Shown: one piece after another, positions 8,207 to 15,254 of the stretch | How the letters are laid out: every line of letters begins with the position of its first letter | How positions within the stretch are numbered: the stretch's first letter is position 1 | Assembly: GCA_039808765.1 (NCBI GenBank) | Contig: JBDHTQ010000012.1 | Coordinates: 1-35,977 of the forward strand | Direction of reading: 5' to 3' | Origin: JBDHTQ01 sp039808765 | Lineage (GTDB): Bacteria; Pseudomonadota; Alphaproteobacteria; UBA2400 | DNA: 35,977 bases | Translations under genes and position numbers: made by a program | Notes under the pieces: model-generated | Databases searched by the model: none | What the model was told of the DNA's origin: nothing | The model's input: only the letters and a program-made list of their open reading frames with translations

Positions 8207-8428
8207 TCAGACTGCGTGCTTGCCCTCCTTGAAAGCGGCATCCGTAATCTGACGCAGAAGCTCGGCGTAGCGGGTTAGGTCACCGACGTGACCCCAGTGG
8301 ATACAATCCGGGCTCAGGTTGAAGTGTTCGTCACTCAGCGCCGGTAGCCGGGCGAGCTGGATGTCGATTTGGACCTTATGGGCCATAAAAGCATCCAGGG
8401 CTGTTTGGCTGGTATGGTGCTTGCGCAT
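8207..8428 (-). CDS. Small conserved protein paired with the DUF3489 gene
   Basis: This is a 73-residue soluble protein ('TALDAFMAHKVQIDIQLARL...NLSPDCIHWGHVGDLTRYAELLRQITDAAF'). Similar short proteins with the 'INWGHVG' motif occur next to DUF3489 genes as I know them; the function is unknown. I chose the ATG at 8428 because its leader GGAGACCAGC nearly repeats the leader of the DUF3489 gene (GGAGACCACC). The annotated frame can extend to 8536, but the added residues lack support. It is divergent from the DUF488 gene starting at 8568. Confidence 0.7.
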   Translation of the reverse strand: MRKHHTSQTALDAFMAHKVQIDIQLARLPALSDEHFNLSPDCIHWGHVGDLTRYAELLRQITDAAFKEGKHAV

Positions 8429-8531
8429 GCTGGTCTCCATCGGTTGATGGTCACAACAACGCTTCCTTTCGGCACTTAATCCAGTGGAAAGAGGGATAAT
8501 TAAATGGCTTCTTTTCCATGAAACAAGGGGA

Positions 8532-8560
8532 TTCAATTATTAAACACGTTCCTATATACT
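8532..8560 (+). promoter_or_regulatory. Candidate leaderless promoter of the DUF488 gene
   Basis: TATACT at 8555-8560 is a good -10 match. A weak -35, TTCAAT, lies 17 bases before it. The ATG at 8568 is only 7 bases beyond the -10, so the transcript would begin at or very near the start codon. No Shine-Dalgarno sequence precedes the ATG, which agrees with a leaderless message. Confidence 0.45.
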
Positions 8561-8567
8561 ACTCGAC

Positions 8568-9461
8568 ATGACTGCCGAACGCCCCATAATCAATTATCGC
8601 CAAAAAGCCCTTGTTGGGCTTCTTTCGGCCTTGGGCGGAAGTGCCGGCAACACGGACTTCCAGAAATATCTCTTTTTATACGCGCAAGAGTTTGAGGACA
8701 CTCCATCTTTTGAGTTTGTGCCCTACAAGTACGGATGCTTTTCTTTCCAGTCATATGCCGATAAGCGTCGTCTTATTGAAATCGGCGCTTTAGAAGATGC
8801 CGCAGACTGGAAGCTATCCTCTGATTTCCTTGCCCAATCAGGCTATAATTCTAAATTTGACGAGTTTGTAGCTACGCGCGGCAAGCTAAAGGGCGATTGT
8901 CTTATTAAGTATGTCTATAAGACGTATCCATATTATGCAATTAACAGCGAAATTGCTGAAAAAAAGCTGACTACAGAAGAACTAAAGATGGTTGATAGCT
9001 CTCGCCCTAGCTTCGATCAACCCTGCTTTTTTACAATTGGGTATGAGGGCTCTTCTTTTGAAGGCTATCTTAATCGGTTACTTCAGAATGGCGTGCATAT
9101 GCTGATTGATGTGCGGCGTAACCCATTAAGTCGAAAATATGGATTTTCTAAGAAGATCCTTTCAGAAACCGTCGAGAAACTAGGTATTAAATACCTTCAC
9201 ATACCTGAGTTGGGCATTGCCGCTGAAAAACGCCGCGAATTAATCACTCAGTCTGATTATGATCAGTTGTTCGATGAGTATGAGTGTCAGGAGCTGACAG
9301 ACAACAAAGCATCGATTCGTCGGATTGCTAATCTTATGAAGCAGCATCATCGCATAGCCATCACATGCTTCGAGGCACACGTCTGTATGTGCCATCGTGG
9401 CCGGGTTGCTAATGCACTTTCAGAATTGGCTGATTGGGACTACGATATACGCCACATCTGA
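8568..9461 (+). CDS. DUF488 protein with N-terminal SocA-like domain
   Basis: This is a 297-residue protein with two parts. Residues ~1-145 ('ALVGLLSALGGSAGNTDFQKYLFLYAQEF', 'VPYKYGCFSFQSYADKR') resemble the helical Panacea/SocA-like or DUF4065-type regions, though I am unsure. From about residue 150 it is DUF488: 'FFTIGYEGSSFEGYLNRLL', 'LIDVRRNPLSRKYGFSK' and 'ITCFEAHVCMCHRGRVA', with the conserved Cys-rich end. DUF488 proteins occur in predicted nucleic-acid conflict and defence loci; their biochemistry is not established. The gene is AT-richer than the phage cassette to its left. The next gene begins 10 bases after the stop, so the two form an operon. Confidence 0.8.
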   Translation: MTAERPIINYRQKALVGLLSALGGSAGNTDFQKYLFLYAQEFEDTPSFEFVPYKYGCFSFQSYADKRRLIEIGALEDAADWKLSSDFLAQSGYNSKFDEFVATRGKLKGDCLIKYVYKTYPYYAINSEIAEKKLTTEELKMVDSSRPSFDQPCFFTIGYEGSSFEGYLNRLLQNGVHMLIDVRRNPLSRKYGFSKKILSETVEKLGIKYLHIPELGIAAEKRRELITQSDYDQLFDEYECQELTDNKASIRRIANLMKQHHRIAITCFEAHVCMCHRGRVANALSELADWDYDIRHI

Positions 9462-9471
9462 AGGATTCGAC

Positions 9472-10290
9472 GTGGCTAAAGAAAAAGTTCTAATTCTCGT
9501 AAAAACCTATCCAACACTATCAAACACATACGGGGAGTTGGCCTGCACTGCAGGTATCCGGCAGGATGGGAGTTGGATTAGGCTTTATCCCATTAAGTTT
9601 CGTTTTTTGAAGGATGATCAGAAATATAGAAAATACCAATGGGTAGAGCTTGATGTACAGAAGAACCCCAAAGACCCACGCCCCGAAAGCTTCAGACCGA
9701 CAAATATTGACGATATTCAACTAGGTGAGATCATCGATACAGGCAAAAGCAGGGATTGGGCAGAGCGGCGACGTTTGGTTGTTGGGCAGAATACGGTCTA
9801 TAATGATTTGGCAGATCTTATTGCTAGAGCAAATAAGAATCAGCTATCTCTGGCAATATTTAAGCCAACAAAAATTCTAGACTTTATTCCCAGGCAAGCT
9901 GATGTGGACTGGTCCCCAGAAAAGGTAGCAGCACAATTAGCTATGTATAATCAGCCTGACCTGTTTGACGATGGGGATGCTGAAGAGTTTACGCTAATGC
10001 CCAAGTTGCCCTACAAGTTTTCGTACCGCTTGAGTGACATCAATGGTGTTGAAAGCACCATGATGGTTGAAGATTGGGAAGTGGGACAGCTTTATTGGAG
10101 TTGCGTACAAAGATATGGTGAGTCCCAAGCTGTCGAAAAAGTGAAGCAAAAATACTTAGACGCGTTTTCTCAGAAAGATTTGCACCTTTTTCTAGGCACA
10201 ACGCGCCAATACCATGGCTGGGCTAAAAATCTATTCGTAATTATTGGAACATTTCATCCTCCAATAGAAATTCAGAGGTCACTTCTTTAA
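9472..10290 (+). CDS. Probable dual-OB domain protein
   Basis: This is a 272-residue protein. Its opening, 'VLILVKTYPTLSNTYGELACTAGIRQDGSWIRLYPIKFR', matches a family I know as dual OB-fold proteins, which are found with DUF488 genes in predicted defence or nucleic-acid-processing loci. It has no signal peptide or membrane segment. I chose GTG at 9472 because AAGGA lies 6 bases upstream. An ATG at 9397 would overlap the DUF488 gene by 65 bases and add 25 residues of unconvincing sequence. The family name is from memory; the partner relationship with DUF488 supports it. Confidence 0.65.
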   Translation: MAKEKVLILVKTYPTLSNTYGELACTAGIRQDGSWIRLYPIKFRFLKDDQKYRKYQWVELDVQKNPKDPRPESFRPTNIDDIQLGEIIDTGKSRDWAERRRLVVGQNTVYNDLADLIARANKNQLSLAIFKPTKILDFIPRQADVDWSPEKVAAQLAMYNQPDLFDDGDAEEFTLMPKLPYKFSYRLSDINGVESTMMVEDWEVGQLYWSCVQRYGESQAVEKVKQKYLDAFSQKDLHLFLGTTRQYHGWAKNLFVIIGTFHPPIEIQRSLL

Positions 10291-10292
10291 AC

Positions 10293-10415
10293 ATGGAACA
10301 TTTGGAGTGCCCCATATGCTCTGTCTGGACGATACGTCGAGACTGGTTTGAGTCACCGTTTGATGTCGACTGTAAACATGGGCAGGTCAAATATTGGCGA
10401 GCAGAAACGGCTTAA
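10293..10415 (+). CDS. 40-residue zinc-finger-like peptide
   Basis: A short frame begins 2 bases after the dual-OB gene stops: MEHLECPICSVW... with C6-x2-C9 and later C27-x-H29. This Cys/His spacing is what a tiny zinc ribbon needs, and random frames rarely show it. The ribosome-binding site (AGAGGT) is rather distant at about 13 bases, so expression would depend on coupling. It would be the third gene of the DUF488/dual-OB operon. Function unknown. Confidence 0.55.
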   Translation: MEHLECPICSVWTIRRDWFESPFDVDCKHGQVKYWRAETA

Positions 10416-10476
10416 TGGGTTTCCATTGCTTATCGCTGAACCAAAACCATCACGCAAAATTATAATGATTAATTTG

Positions 10477-10504
10477 CTTTTTCGTTGGTGCCACTACGAA
10501 AAAG
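10477..10504. other. Perfect 9-bp stem-loop in the gap before the peptide operon
   Basis: CTTTTTCGT at 10477-10485 and its exact complement at 10496-10504 enclose a 10-base loop (TGGTGCCACT). It lies in the 194-base gap between the DUF488 operon and the peptide operon. No clean T-run follows on either strand, so a terminator role is possible but not clear. Apart from this and the promoter at 10540 I see nothing in the gap. Confidence 0.35.
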
Positions 10505-10539
10505 ACGACCAAAAAATTCTCGGGTAACTTGCATCAGGA

Positions 10540-10569
10540 TTGACATCTAGCCTTTCCTTTCTCTAGAAA
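10540..10569 (+). promoter_or_regulatory. Promoter of the peptide/Asn-synthetase-like operon
   Basis: A perfect -35 TTGACA (10540-10545) is followed after 18 bases by TAGAAA (10564-10569), a 4/6 match to the -10. The expected start is near 10577, leaving a leader of about 33 bases before the ATG at 10610. Confidence 0.55.
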
Positions 10570-10609
10570 TCATCTGTAATATTTTTTATATTCCTCAGGA
10601 GGTAATTTT

Positions 10610-10825
10610 ATGAGCCATAATTTGCTTACCCCCCTACCGACCGGCAAGCGGCCCTTGCGGCAAAGTTCTTTGCCTGAAGAGGTTTTTCTTCCTTCTCTGG
10701 GCGGCTATGCAGATATTCTGAAAGGTCGACTTGTTTTGGAAATCGATTATAGCCCTGCAAGAGGCTCCAATAAAAGATATTGCAAGCCTGCCGGCTTTTC
10801 TGATCAGGGGTATCGTGAAGATTAA
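10610..10825 (+). CDS. Putative lasso-like RiPP precursor peptide
   Basis: This 71-residue peptide has a textbook AGGAGG 7 bases before its ATG, so it is very probably translated. I do not recognise it by homology. Residues 26-39 (FLPSLGGYADILKG) resemble lasso leader peptides (roughly P-x-L, then L-G-[SG]-[FY]-A-[ED]-[VI]-T-x-G). If the core starts at G39, an Asp falls at core position 8 (D46 in GRLVLEID), the spacing for a macrolactam ring. Against this, the usual Thr at position -2 is Leu37, and the core would be long (33 residues). The next gene, 14 bases on, encodes an asparagine-synthetase-like enzyme, as in A-C order lasso clusters. It could instead be an unrelated small protein or another RiPP type. 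Confidence 0.5.
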   Translation: MSHNLLTPLPTGKRPLRQSSLPEEVFLPSLGGYADILKGRLVLEIDYSPARGSNKRYCKPAGFSDQGYRED

Positions 10826-10839
10826 TCGCCGGAGGCTCA

Positions 10840-12405
10840 ATGCTTAGCGGTTCAATTTCACTTGCACGAGGGCTGGAGCGTGACAGGATCTTTTCTTCGC
10901 TGTCCCTTGCCCATACCGAGGGCACGGACTCGCAAACCTACTCTTTTCCACAGCAGCACGTTTTACTGATTGTTGAAAAAAACAAAAACCAATCTCTTCT
11001 CGATATATGGAAAAACAGGAAGCCAACTTTTTCTGACGTCCGGCTTTTGTTTGAACGCTGGCCGCTACAGGCTATTTTGATTGTTGCAGAATTTCATCAC
11101 ACCGGCGAAACATCCCTCCGGCTGCAACGCAATGCGTCGGCGACATGTCCACTTTATGCTTATTGGAAATCAGGAACACTCCACCTGCACTGGGACGGCG
11201 GGCAACTTTATCCTTTGGTGCCGTCGCTTGATCAATTAGAGACCGACATATGTCGAGCGTTCCTGTGTGGAGATAATTTTTATCAAGAACACACACCTTT
11301 TAAAAACATGACGCGGCTTTTGGATCGCGCAACGCTCGATGTTACGTTGGAAAAGGGAGTGCTGTTGCGGCGCCCTCCATCCATTGCTGCATTGAGGGCA
11401 AAAGAACTTGTCGCCTCAGCCGATCCTGTTCAGGCCCTCCAAGGTCTTTTAGACGCAGCAATCGCGCGGTGGTCCCTAACCGCAGAAAACACTTTTTGCG
11501 AATTAAGCAGCGGTTTGGACACAACCTTAATCGCGCATATATTGGCCCAGAGATTTTATCCTTATTCACTTAAAACATGTGGATATTTGCCCCTTGGATC
11601 GGAAGCGCCCCTTATCGATGTACGCCGAAAAGAAACGGTGATGCGTCTGAAGTCAATGGACACATGTCCTGTAATCTCAGATTATTTTGATCATGCGTTT
11701 ACATGGACAAAACATAATCCGTTCTGGCTTTATGATGCCCCCACAAGCTTTGATAAAATACAAAGCGCAAAAAGAATGAGGGAGCAGGGGGGTCTGTTTG
11801 TTTTTTCAGGCATTGGTGGTGATGAGCTTTGTGAACTTTCCGAACAGGAACGAAGTCAAGAAAGTGTATCGCGCCGATTCAGGCGCACACAAAAAGAAAG
11901 GCAATCGTCCGAATCTCTTCTTAAAGACACAAAAAACGTGCCCTCTCTTGTGCCTTGGCCAACGGGCCTGGTGCCTGAATCTGTTCATGATGTTGCACAA
12001 TCCATCGCGCCGCTTTATTTGCGCCAAGGCTTATGGTATGCGCATCCTTTGGCTCTCCCGGAAATCCAGATTTTTTCTCACTTCCTTCCCGTAGAATGGC
12101 GACGCGGCCGCAAGATAAGTCGAGAGAGTTTAAAACGTTTTGGTGTCAGTGATTCTTTTTTAAAACAAGAGCCTAAAGAAAGTCTATCTGCTTCCCTCGA
12201 CAGCCTTTTAAAAGATCAAAGCCTCTATCAACGCCTTTTTCGACAGTCTGTTTTGTTGGATTTAAATATCATCGATGGTGATAAGCTTAACAATGCATAT
12301 CGTGTTTTTGTGGAAGGTCGCGCCCATCCGCAGATTTGTTTCTTGCTCTTGCTGGCCTTTGTCATGGAAAGCAGTTTGAAAAGCTTTTTACAGGCCTCAA
12401 AGTAA
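10840..12405 (+). CDS. Asparagine synthetase-like (lasso cyclase-like) protein
   Basis: This is a 521-residue protein. Residues ~1-170 look like a degenerate glutaminase-type domain: 'LRLQRNASATCPLYAYWKSG' corresponds to the 'R...PLYY...G' stretch of asparagine synthetase B, with no N-terminal catalytic Cys2. The synthetase domain has a PPi-loop S223-S-G-L-D-T-T229 (canonical SGGxDS) and 'FSGIGGDEL' with D328-E329. This predicts ATP-dependent adenylation of a carboxylate without glutamine hydrolysis, as in lasso cyclases and beta-lactam synthetases. GGAGG lies 6 bases before the ATG. It is co-directional with the 71-residue gene. No recognition-domain protein, transglutaminase-like protease, ABC exporter or isopeptidase gene lies in the window, so the substrate is inferred. 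Confidence 0.75.
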   Translation: MLSGSISLARGLERDRIFSSLSLAHTEGTDSQTYSFPQQHVLLIVEKNKNQSLLDIWKNRKPTFSDVRLLFERWPLQAILIVAEFHHTGETSLRLQRNASATCPLYAYWKSGTLHLHWDGGQLYPLVPSLDQLETDICRAFLCGDNFYQEHTPFKNMTRLLDRATLDVTLEKGVLLRRPPSIAALRAKELVASADPVQALQGLLDAAIARWSLTAENTFCELSSGLDTTLIAHILAQRFYPYSLKTCGYLPLGSEAPLIDVRRKETVMRLKSMDTCPVISDYFDHAFTWTKHNPFWLYDAPTSFDKIQSAKRMREQGGLFVFSGIGGDELCELSEQERSQESVSRRFRRTQKERQSSESLLKDTKNVPSLVPWPTGLVPESVHDVAQSIAPLYLRQGLWYAHPLALPEIQIFSHFLPVEWRRGRKISRESLKRFGVSDSFLKQEPKESLSASLDSLLKDQSLYQRLFRQSVLLDLNIIDGDKLNNAYRVFVEGRAHPQICFLLLLAFVMESSLKSFLQASK

Positions 12406-12522
12406 ACAACATCCGCCACAATAAAATTTTCTTTTGCGGCAAGGCCAACAGTGCTTAGACGTTGCACAATGGCCATAATTCATTGCGTTTAACGCAAAGT
12501 GTAGGGGAGGTTATTGAGCTCA

Positions 12523-12816
12523 TCAATTCTGTATTTTGAGGTGTCGCTCTAATTCTCGTTTTAAGAAATCTTCTCTTTTCAACTCCGCCAGAGCAGAAAG
12601 TTTTTTGCCTATTTTTCTGAAGATAATAACCGCTGCAAATGCGATAATTAAATCTCTGGTAGGGGAAAATCCGTGATTTAGCGGGCTTAAAATTGCCAAG
12701 GTCGCATCAAAAATTGTTGCACCCAATGCAAACGTCGCAATCGCGTTAAATCCCTTAGAGACATGATTGAGAATACGTCCATCAGGCTTAACGCATAAAG
12801 ATAAATAACTATTCAT
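12523..12816 (-). CDS. Hypothetical small membrane protein
   Basis: I do not recognise this 97-residue protein. It has two hydrophobic stretches ('FNAIATFALGATIFDATLAIL' and 'RDLIIAFAAVIIF') and a charged C-terminal helix ('LAELKREDFLKRELERHL'), suggesting a small inner-membrane protein with a cytoplasmic coiled tail. I used the ATG at 12816; a TTG at 12843 is possible. Ribosome-binding sites are weak for both, so the call is tentative. Confidence 0.45.
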   Translation of the reverse strand: MNSYLSLCVKPDGRILNHVSKGFNAIATFALGATIFDATLAILSPLNHGFSPTRDLIIAFAAVIIFRKIGKKLSALAELKREDFLKRELERHLKIQN

Positions 12817-12879
12817 GACAAACCATTTGCTAGTAATTAACAAAATTCACTTGTTTTTGAGCCATATAAAAAGTTACGG

Positions 12880-13239
12880 TTACTCTGGCCTTGTGTGCGC
12901 TGCGGCTGCATGGTGGGTGTCGATTTTTTCTACAACAGCACTGGACAGATTGTAAGCAGAAACCATCGCAAAACTCATCAGCAACAGGACTCCAGTGTGA
13001 CAGGTTCCTGCGCGTTGAGGTTGAACGGTCTGCCCAGATAACAGTTGAAAGCGTCGACAAAGGCTTCCGCCGATGATTGTTCCAACTGCAGCTGCAGCTG
13101 CAGTTGATAGCCCGACAGGGATGCTAGCTAGAACAGTTTCGATGCCACTGGTAGCGGGGTGCAAATGTGTCAATGCATACATTGTAGCAGCTATCCCTGA
13201 AATCGCGGCAAGATTTTTTCCAAAATTGTTTATAACCAT
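12880..13239 (-). CDS. Hypothetical membrane protein, Ala-rich
   Basis: I do not recognise this 119-residue protein. Three hydrophobic segments are visible: 'LAAISGIAATMYALTHL', 'TVLASIPVGLSTAAAAAVGTIIGGSL' and 'GVLLLMSFAMVSAYNL'. The run of alanines is encoded by a GCTGCA repeat. I chose the ATG at 13239 (GGGTGA upstream) over 13278. It may form a pair with the small membrane gene downstream on the same strand. Coding status is uncertain. Confidence 0.45.
   Translation of the reverse strand: MVINNFGKNLAAISGIAATMYALTHLHPATSGIETVLASIPVGLSTAAAAAVGTIIGGSLCRRFQLLSGQTVQPQRAGTCHTGVLLLMSFAMVSAYNLSSAVVEKIDTHHAAAAHTRPE
13083..13106. repeat. 24-bp perfect palindrome of GCTGCA repeats
   Basis: CAAC, then TGCAGC-type repeats, then GTTG form a perfect 24-base palindrome. 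It lies inside the Ala-rich membrane protein gene and encodes the AAAAA run. It looks like a simple hexamer repeat that could vary in copy number. Confidence 0.7.
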
Positions 13240-13318
13240 TTTTTCACCCACAAAAATTATGCGCTGCGCACAATGCACACGCCATCTTTAGCATAGTATT
13301 TTTGATTGTTCACTTTTT

Positions 13319-14773
13319 TCATAATCCGAGTTTTTTCTTCAAAATTTCATTAACCATGCCGGGGTTGGCTTTGCCTTGTGACTGTTTCATAACTTGGCCA
13401 ACGATAAAACCCAAGGCTCGATCTTTTCCTGCTTTGTACTCTTCAATGACTTTCGGATTCGCGGCGATTGCAGCCTCGACTAGGGCTTCAATCGCGCCGA
13501 TGTTGGTTACCTGACGAAGGCCTTTTTCTTCGATAATTTGGTCGGCTGTTTTTTGTTCGTCCCACATTGCGGCAAAAACATCTTTTGCCAATCGGTTGGA
13601 AATGGTGTTGTCGCTGATGCGATCGATTAATCCGGCCAAGCCCTGCGCTGTGACAGGTGCATCGTCGATTTCTTTGCCGGACTTGTTAAGCAGGCCGAAG
13701 TACTCGGTGAGTACCCAGTTTGCGGCCAATTTTGCGTCACGTCCTTGAGCGACGGCCTCATAAAAAGCGCTGCGATTTTGTTCGGCGACGAGAATATCAG
13801 CTTCATAAGCACTCAAGCCATAATCCTGCATGAGGCGAGATTTTTTCGCGTCTGGCAGTTCAGGTAGTGCTTTTTTAAGGTTCTCAACCCAAACCGGATC
13901 AAGCTCAAGTGGTAGCAGATCCGGATCGGGAAAATAGCGGTAATCATGTGCATCTTCTTTTGATCGCATAGAGCGCGTTTCGCCTTTTACGCTATCAAAC
14001 AAACGGGTTTCTTGAACAATTTTGCCACCATCTTCAAGAATACCAACCTGTCGGTTGGCTTCATAGTCAATCGCTTGCTGTAAAAAGCGGATGGAGTTGA
14101 GGTTTTTAATTTCGCAGCGCGTACCCAGCGGGTCGCCTGATCGCCGCACCGACACGTTTGCATCGCAGCGCATTGAGCCTTCTTCCATGTTGCCATCACA
14201 TGAACCGACATAGCGTAAAATTGAGCGCAACTTTTTCATATAAAACGCGGCTTCTTCTGATGAGCGCAGATCGGGGCGCGAAACAATTTCCATTAACGCA
14301 ACACCCGCGCGGTTGAGGTCAATGTAGGTCTTGGTCGGGTGTTGATCGTGCATTGATTTTCCCGCATCCTGTTCAAGGTGGAGACGCTCAATGCCAATCG
14401 TTCGGCTTTCGCCATTGGGGAGATCAAGAATGAGCGTTCCTTCACCTACAACCGGTTGCTTAAACTGGCTAATCTGATAGCCATTGGGGAGGTCGGCGTA
14501 AAAATAGTTTTTGCGATCAAACACCGAGTGATAATTGATTTTAGCATTTAAGCCTAAACCGGTTTTAACTGCTTGCTCGACGCAATATTCATTGATCACA
14601 GGCAGCATGCCGGGAAATCCAGCATCAACGAAGCTTACTTGTGCGTTTGGTTCGGCGCCAAAATTAGTTGAGGCACCCGAAAAAAGTTTGGCGTTTGAGC
14701 TTACTTGAGCATGAACTTCCAGACCGATGATAACTTCCCAGGGACCCGAGCGACCTTCAATGATTTGAGCCAT
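13319..14773 (-). CDS. gatB: Aspartyl/glutamyl-tRNA amidotransferase subunit B
   Basis: This is the 484-residue tRNA-binding and kinase subunit of GatCAB, which converts Glu-tRNA(Gln) and Asp-tRNA(Asn) to Gln-tRNA(Gln) and Asn-tRNA(Asn). Family blocks are clear: 'WEVIIGLEVHAQ' at the start, 'LFSGAST', 'DRKNYFYADLPNGYQISQ', 'RLHLEQDAGKS', 'DLNRAGVALMEIVS' and 'SMRCDANVSVR'. The C-terminal YqeY-like tail ends in 'GQVMKQSQGKANPGMVNEILKKKLGL'. The length is typical. GAGG lies about 8 bases before the ATG. gatC and gatA, commonly upstream of gatB, are not in the window; a small RNA locus and a LysR gene lie upstream instead. Confidence 0.97.
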   Translation of the reverse strand: MAQIIEGRSGPWEVIIGLEVHAQVSSNAKLFSGASTNFGAEPNAQVSFVDAGFPGMLPVINEYCVEQAVKTGLGLNAKINYHSVFDRKNYFYADLPNGYQISQFKQPVVGEGTLILDLPNGESRTIGIERLHLEQDAGKSMHDQHPTKTYIDLNRAGVALMEIVSRPDLRSSEEAAFYMKKLRSILRYVGSCDGNMEEGSMRCDANVSVRRSGDPLGTRCEIKNLNSIRFLQQAIDYEANRQVGILEDGGKIVQETRLFDSVKGETRSMRSKEDAHDYRYFPDPDLLPLELDPVWVENLKKALPELPDAKKSRLMQDYGLSAYEADILVAEQNRSAFYEAVAQGRDAKLAANWVLTEYFGLLNKSGKEIDDAPVTAQGLAGLIDRISDNTISNRLAKDVFAAMWDEQKTADQIIEEKGLRQVTNIGAIEALVEAAIAANPKVIEEYKAGKDRALGFIVGQVMKQSQGKANPGMVNEILKKKLGL

Positions 14774-14932
14774 TTCTATATCCTCAATGCGTTATGCTTT
14801 TTCTAGTTATAAAGAAAAAAACAATCAACACAAGACTTTGAGCAAGCCCGTAGCGTATTGTTCGGGTCATAATTTTTTTGGGTGTAAAAATTAAGTTGCA
14901 AATATCCAGTCACTTATGCGAAAAAAACGGCC

Positions 14933-14963
14933 AAAAAAACGGCCGGACAAAAATTGTCCGGCC
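14933..14963 (-). terminator. Strong intrinsic terminator
   Basis: On the minus strand GGCCGGACAA pairs perfectly with TTGTCCGGCC across a 3-base loop (14941-14963). One base later comes a run of seven T (14933-14939), then a further T-run. This is a textbook Rho-independent terminator. It lies about 290 bases past the LysR stop codon. Confidence 0.85.
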
Positions 14964-15114
14964 AGTTAAACAGGGAGGCTTCACGTCTTTGAAAATGAAA
15001 GACGCAGGAACCTTTACCAGGTTCCCCTGCAAGATGGGCATCTTGCAGGAAGTTGAACGAAGTTAGTAACTCCACTCAGGTTTGTAATAAACGCTATTTC
15101 TTGGCGCGGGTCCA
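14934..15114 (-). ncRNA. Probable small structured RNA (6S-like or regulatory)
   Basis: The 480-base gap between gatB and the LysR gene holds no convincing protein gene. Reading leftward from an extended -10 at 15120-15128 are consecutive hairpins: CTGCAAGATG/CATCTTGCAG (around 15028-15051), GGAACC/GGTTCC (around 15008-15026) and CGTCTTT/AAAGACG (around 14983-15003). A strong intrinsic terminator ends the series. The unit is about 180 bases, within the size range of 6S RNA. The linker before the terminator reads GCCTCCC, an anti-Shine-Dalgarno motif seen in some alphaproteobacterial small RNAs. It could instead be a long structured 3' end of the LysR transcript. I cannot assign an Rfam family. 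Confidence 0.5.
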
Positions 15115-15119
15115 CCTCC

Positions 15120-15128
15120 AATATATCA
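15120..15128 (-). promoter_or_regulatory. Extended -10 promoter element for the small RNA
   Basis: On the minus strand TGATATATT fits an extended -10 (TGn plus TATATT, 5/6). No good -35 lies upstream, as is usual for extended -10 promoters. The expected start is near 15113. Confidence 0.35.
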
Positions 15129-15254
15129 CAACAGTTATGCGTTTGACGCATGGCGAAAGGGTTTTTTTGCATATAATTTGTGCACTCGGCAATAAGATTA
15201 CAAATTAAGCAACCAGACTTTGTAAAAATTTTAAAATTGTCCAAGTGCCTATAT

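Noticed and set aside
10477..10504. Intrinsic terminator for the zinc-finger peptide operon.
   Set aside because: The stem is perfect but no T-run follows on either strand, so it is listed only as a stem-loop.
14878..15066. 62-codon frame on the plus strand opposite the small RNA.
   Set aside because: It runs through the terminator and hairpins, has no ribosome-binding site and reads as low-information sequence.
15014..15244. 76-codon minus-strand frame with several cysteines.
   Set aside because: It crosses the proposed promoter and hairpins and lacks a ribosome-binding site. The Cys spacing matches no finger.
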